Assembly: GCF_027497495.1 (NCBI RefSeq) | Contig: NZ_CP114205.1 | Location: 6,882,001-6,946,000 of the forward strand | Length of the DNA: 64,000 nt | Reading direction: 5' to 3' | From: Streptomyces tubercidicus | Lineage (GTDB): Bacteria > Actinomycetota > Actinomycetes > Streptomycetales > Streptomycetaceae | Shown: positions 62,601 to 64,000 of the stretch, one piece after another | Layout: each line of letters starts with the position of its first letter | How positions within the stretch are numbered: position 1 is the first letter of the stretch | Position numbers and translations under genes: made by a program | Notes under the pieces: model-generated | The model's database searches: none | What the model saw: the letters and a program-made list of their open reading frames with translations, nothing else | Told to the model about the DNA's origin: nothing

Positions 62601-63259
62601 CGCGAAGCACCCGGCGCCGCCGCCCTCTGCACAGCAGCCCCACCCCGGGTGGCGGTACCTACCGCACCCGCACCCGCACCCGGACCCGCATCAGCTCCAG
62701 CCCCAGGCCCCGCACCCGCACTTCGCGCCGAACCCGAAGCCGTACCCGTACCCGAACCCGAAGCCGTACCCGCACTCGCCCCCGGCCGCACACCCACACG
62801 CCGCCCCGCACTCACCCCCGGCCCGGCAGCGGAGCCCGCTCCCAGCCCAGCAGCCGACCCGGAGCCCGCCCCCGCGCCCTCCTCCAGTACCTCATCCCCC
62901 CGCCCCGCCACCGGAAGGCGCAAGACCGGAAGTCCGAGATCGGCAGGACGCCCGGAGACAGGGACCAGTGCATCGCGCAGCACACCACCGGGTGCCGTGG
63001 CATGGACGTCATGCCCCAGCTCCCCGCCGAAGGAGGGGTTGCGGTGCGCGCTCAGCGACGCGGCGAAGCCGGGCTCGGCGACGGTGCGCGGCGTCGCCAG
63101 AACCCGCTGGATGGGGGGCTGGGCGGACCAGCCGCCGTCACCGCCACCACCGACCGGGCCCCCGGCAGCCGCATCCGCAGCCGCCACGGCCTCAGCCCCC
63201 TGCGCAGGCTGCGTACCCTCGGCACCCCGCGGCCTCCGCCGCCACCTGAACAACCCCAT
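59618..63259 (-). CDS. 1213-residue disordered Ala/Pro/Ser-rich protein inside the CIS operon
   Basis: The N-terminal 150 residues have some order (FRWRRRPRGAEG, PPIQRVLATPRTVAEPGFAA, then GRPADLGLPVLRLPVAGRGD). The rest is low complexity: Ala/Gly/Ser blocks with recurrent QRAAAPGASR-like and short SATPSGTPS repeats, and long Pro/Thr stretches up to about residue 1100. The C-terminal 60 residues (LARRLVAPLSRLLRAELRTD) are helical and charged. The whole stretch keeps one open frame and matches the CIS operon strand. A long opposite-strand frame (61788-63377) is an artefact of composition. It is not a normal tape measure and may be a linker, cargo or assembly protein. Function unknown. Confidence 0.6.
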   Translation of the reverse strand: MGLFRWRRRPRGAEGTQPAQGAEAVAAADAAAGGPVGGGGDGGWSAQPPIQRVLATPRTVAEPGFAASLSAHRNPSFGGELGHDVHATAPGGVLRDALVPVSGRPADLGLPVLRLPVAGRGDEVLEEGAGAGSGSAAGLGAGSAAGPGVSAGRRVGVRPGASAGTASGSGTGTASGSARSAGAGPGAGADAGPGAGAGAVGTATRGGAAVQRAAAPGASRAEGRDASRSQSRDVARGARGESQGTARAESQAVERMESQGAVRAESQGAVRAEKRGAAPSESREAAPVQRAAAPGASRMPTAAARALRPPASGGEMPSATSRDDAPSAAPVVAPGTPPVASAGGPSGTPAVTRSSTPPVTPSSRPSVNRSATPFGTPSSAPSVTPSATPSGMPSAMSAGDQRKVQPRSAVAAPSAGADGGVRGGGTAVPSSGAVPASEATPSATAETGGGGEAARSASRGARSAALPSALPVAMPVRKAVGARSPLTSAGKVAMPPRQLRPATSSHTGSSDTAPSPSQTPLQRTEAPAPSTTAADPEAAPSASPPSAHAPAAAPAHEGVAPAPAPVRPDTPHRVVQRRAVGPRRPLAPKQSGGPETAPTTDAAPGIGPASADDSTPSTPGTAPRMSPAPKSLPGAPASSPSTPPRTAADTSDHAAPGSAPSPAVNPAAGDGDRTRRPIQRAAEQAAPQPMRRSAATGRQRLGLGAPLVQSADGDTPVKDVAAEARPVRPPVDGARTPPPGPPSRPAIQRKPLIGAPTESTAIRREDAAAPTPAQPAAPASARTPAPTATPTQTPAQSPVPTPAPAPAPASAPTPAPAPSPIPAPPQAQAQAQAPVQRSAISPERRASPGPLTPTRTPKSRTSETRTSESHLPTPSTPQPHPHESRTPEARTPEPPKPQAHPQAPPAPTGQSPTTSTPRPPTTAPAPVRPATRRAPLASARALGPGALQRPTGHRAETAGPAPVQRSSAQGASAVPLRRAPSAASPESRTATTAGPPARRAAAAVPAVALQKPASAPARTPGTSPTASRTVRTAPATAPGMPAVRHAPAPSPPGAPAPGRTPSPSSIPSHTVRTAPAAPGMPVVQRSRTAPGAPAPTPTPAPQPLSSAAMPSRSPSPTPPAAPAPASTSRPLQRTPNSPTTSAKSTPASPTTTTTNTPDTAATTTPATPTDPTTTDPAALDALARRLVAPLSRLLRAELRTDRERIGRLRDHGR

Positions 63260-63265
63260 CCTCCG

Positions 63266-63424
63266 TCACTGCTTCCCTTCAGCCCGCTCCACCAGGGCGG
63301 CGATCTGTGACACGTACGCGCGCCGGTCGGCGTGTTCGAGGTCGAGGATGTCGTCGATGCCCCAGTGGAAGTGGTAGGCGAGATAGGCGACTTCCTCTTC
63401 GATACGCCCGGTCGCGTACGTCAC
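63266..63424 (-). CDS. DUF6760 small CIS protein
   Basis: 52 residues from a GTG at 63424 overlapping the preceding stop (GTGA); it was too short for standard frame lists. TGRIEEEVAYLAYHFHWGID and ILDLEHADRRAYVSQIAALV are characteristic of the tiny DUF6760 proteins that occur just before the second tube gene in actinobacterial contractile systems. They are thought to be assembly factors. Confidence 0.8.
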   Translation of the reverse strand: MTYATGRIEEEVAYLAYHFHWGIDDILDLEHADRRAYVSQIAALVERAEGKQ

Positions 63425-63834
63425 GATTCCCCCAGGCGGCTCCCGGCCAGCTCCACTTCGAAGGGCTCCTCGCAGTGCGGGCAGGACACCGCTGCGCGCG
63501 TGTGTCCCTCCGCATTGATCTGCCGGTAGAAGTCCTGCAGAAAGGCCAGGTCGGAGGCGAACATGTTCTCCACCGTCCCGTCGTGCACGGTTGCCAGCGT
63601 CCCGAGCCGGGTGATGACCCGGCCCAGCAGCACGACCGACAGATACGCCGGGTTCTCGCGCACCCGCACATCCCGCAGCGGAATCAGTTCATCCCGTGCC
63701 GTCGCGAGCCGCATCGCGCCGTTTCGGTGCACGGTGCCGGACTCGTCCACGAATCCGCGCGGCAACTCGAACTCGAATTCCGTACGCAGCGGCTCGCGTT
63801 GCTGTTGCGCCCCCGCCGGGCCTTCGCGCCGCAT
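63421..63834 (-). CDS. Tail assembly protein of the CIS operon
   Basis: 137 residues from the ATG at 63834, which shares bases with the preceding stop (TAATG). TEFEFELPRGFVDESGTVHR and RDELIPLRDVRVRENPAYLS are typical of the small phage tail assembly proteins (gpE-like chaperones) placed right after the tube gene. A CPHC motif near the C-terminus suggests partial metal binding. Confidence 0.75.
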   Translation of the reverse strand: MRREGPAGAQQQREPLRTEFEFELPRGFVDESGTVHRNGAMRLATARDELIPLRDVRVRENPAYLSVVLLGRVITRLGTLATVHDGTVENMFASDLAFLQDFYRQINAEGHTRAAVSCPHCEEPFEVELAGSRLGES

Positions 63835-64000
63835 TACTCGATGACCAGCTCTTCGAAGACGATGGTGACCTGCTCGGTCAGCGCGGCGGCGTCGCCCGCC
63901 TTGACCCCGCTGGTCTCGACCTTGCTGCACCACGCATTGCGCATGTTGTAACGCTTCACGGGGTTGTTCTGGTAGTCCATCATCATGATGGTGGCGTTCT
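63834..64000 (-). CDS. Main inner-tube protein, C-terminal part
   Basis: Only the last 54 codons are in the window: ATIMMMDYQNNPVKRYNMRN, then WCSKVETSGVKAGDAAALTE and VTIVFEELVIE before TAA. This is the C-terminus of the tube (gp19/Hcp-like) protein of contractile systems. The gene continues beyond the window edge, where sheath genes are expected. Confidence 0.85.
   Translation of the reverse strand, partial: NATIMMMDYQNNPVKRYNMRNAWCSKVETSGVKAGDAAALTEQVTIVFEELVIE

Noticed and set aside
61788..63377. 529-codon plus-strand frame opposite the disordered CIS protein
   Set aside because: The minus-strand frame fits the operon direction and overlap pattern; this one is a shadow of the same low-complexity DNA.
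1..64000. tRNA, rRNA and riboswitch search by eye
   Set aside because: No cloverleaf, rRNA core motif or known riboswitch core was seen; a covariance-model scan would be needed to be certain.

Overview
The window comes from a high-GC actinobacterium, almost certainly a Streptomyces. The signs are GTG/TTG starts, overlapping operons, twin-arginine and lipoprotein signals, an actinobacterial type VII secretion (ESX-like) locus, a Streptomyces-type cytoplasmic contractile injection system (CIS), a rifamycin phosphotransferase with its rifamycin-associated element, and TTA (bldA-type) codons in several late-function genes. No rRNA or tRNA gene was seen.

Layout. 0-5 kb: an AbiEii-like nucleotidyltransferase converging on a tightly overlapped three-gene operon (cupin-like protein, two-TM membrane protein, unknown protein) that resembles an uncharacterised conflict system. 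5.1-13.2 kb: three type I-E CRISPR arrays, transcribed leftward and with no cas genes nearby. Array 1 is split by a 1.27-kb element with terminal inverted repeats and a 4-bp target duplication; the element carries a MerR regulator and no transposase. Arrays 1 and 3 have near-identical 175-bp leaders, and the leader of array 1 is also the 3' end of a DUF6896 gene. 13.2-20.6 kb: a decayed region with alaS, glycoside hydrolase 15 and IS5 fragments and an orphan excisionase-like gene, mixed with an intact secreted L-amino-acid oxidase, a MaoC-type dehydratase and a membrane protein. 20.8-34.6 kb: a type VII secretion locus with WXG-type substrates, a DUF6571 protein, a membrane-anchored accessory protein, mycosin, EccC and a P-loop-like protein.

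35-52 kb: ordinary accessory genes. These are an Imm35/YrhB-like protein, a MerR/MFS pair with an operator dyad, a glycosidase-like lipoprotein, rifampin phosphotransferase, a broken NB-ARC regulator, a secreted alpha/beta hydrolase, an NB-ARC/TPR protein with an altered P-loop, a glycerophosphotransferase-like protein with slippage-prone repeats, a secreted tripeptidyl-aminopeptidase-like protease and a lipoprotein. 52-64 kb: the baseplate/tube end of a CIS operon on the minus strand, running off the window. In transcription order it holds tube, tail assembly protein, DUF6760, a 1213-residue disordered protein, tube-like protein, LysM tube-baseplate protein, VgrG-like spike, gp25 wedge, gpJ-like and gpI-like baseplate proteins, and a zinc-ribbon/TM/discoidin-like membrane protein.

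How the parts may work together: the left third looks like a defence island with mobile-element scars, while the T7SS and CIS loci are two independent protein-export or injection machines. Functions are inferred from sequence motifs only; no database search was possible.
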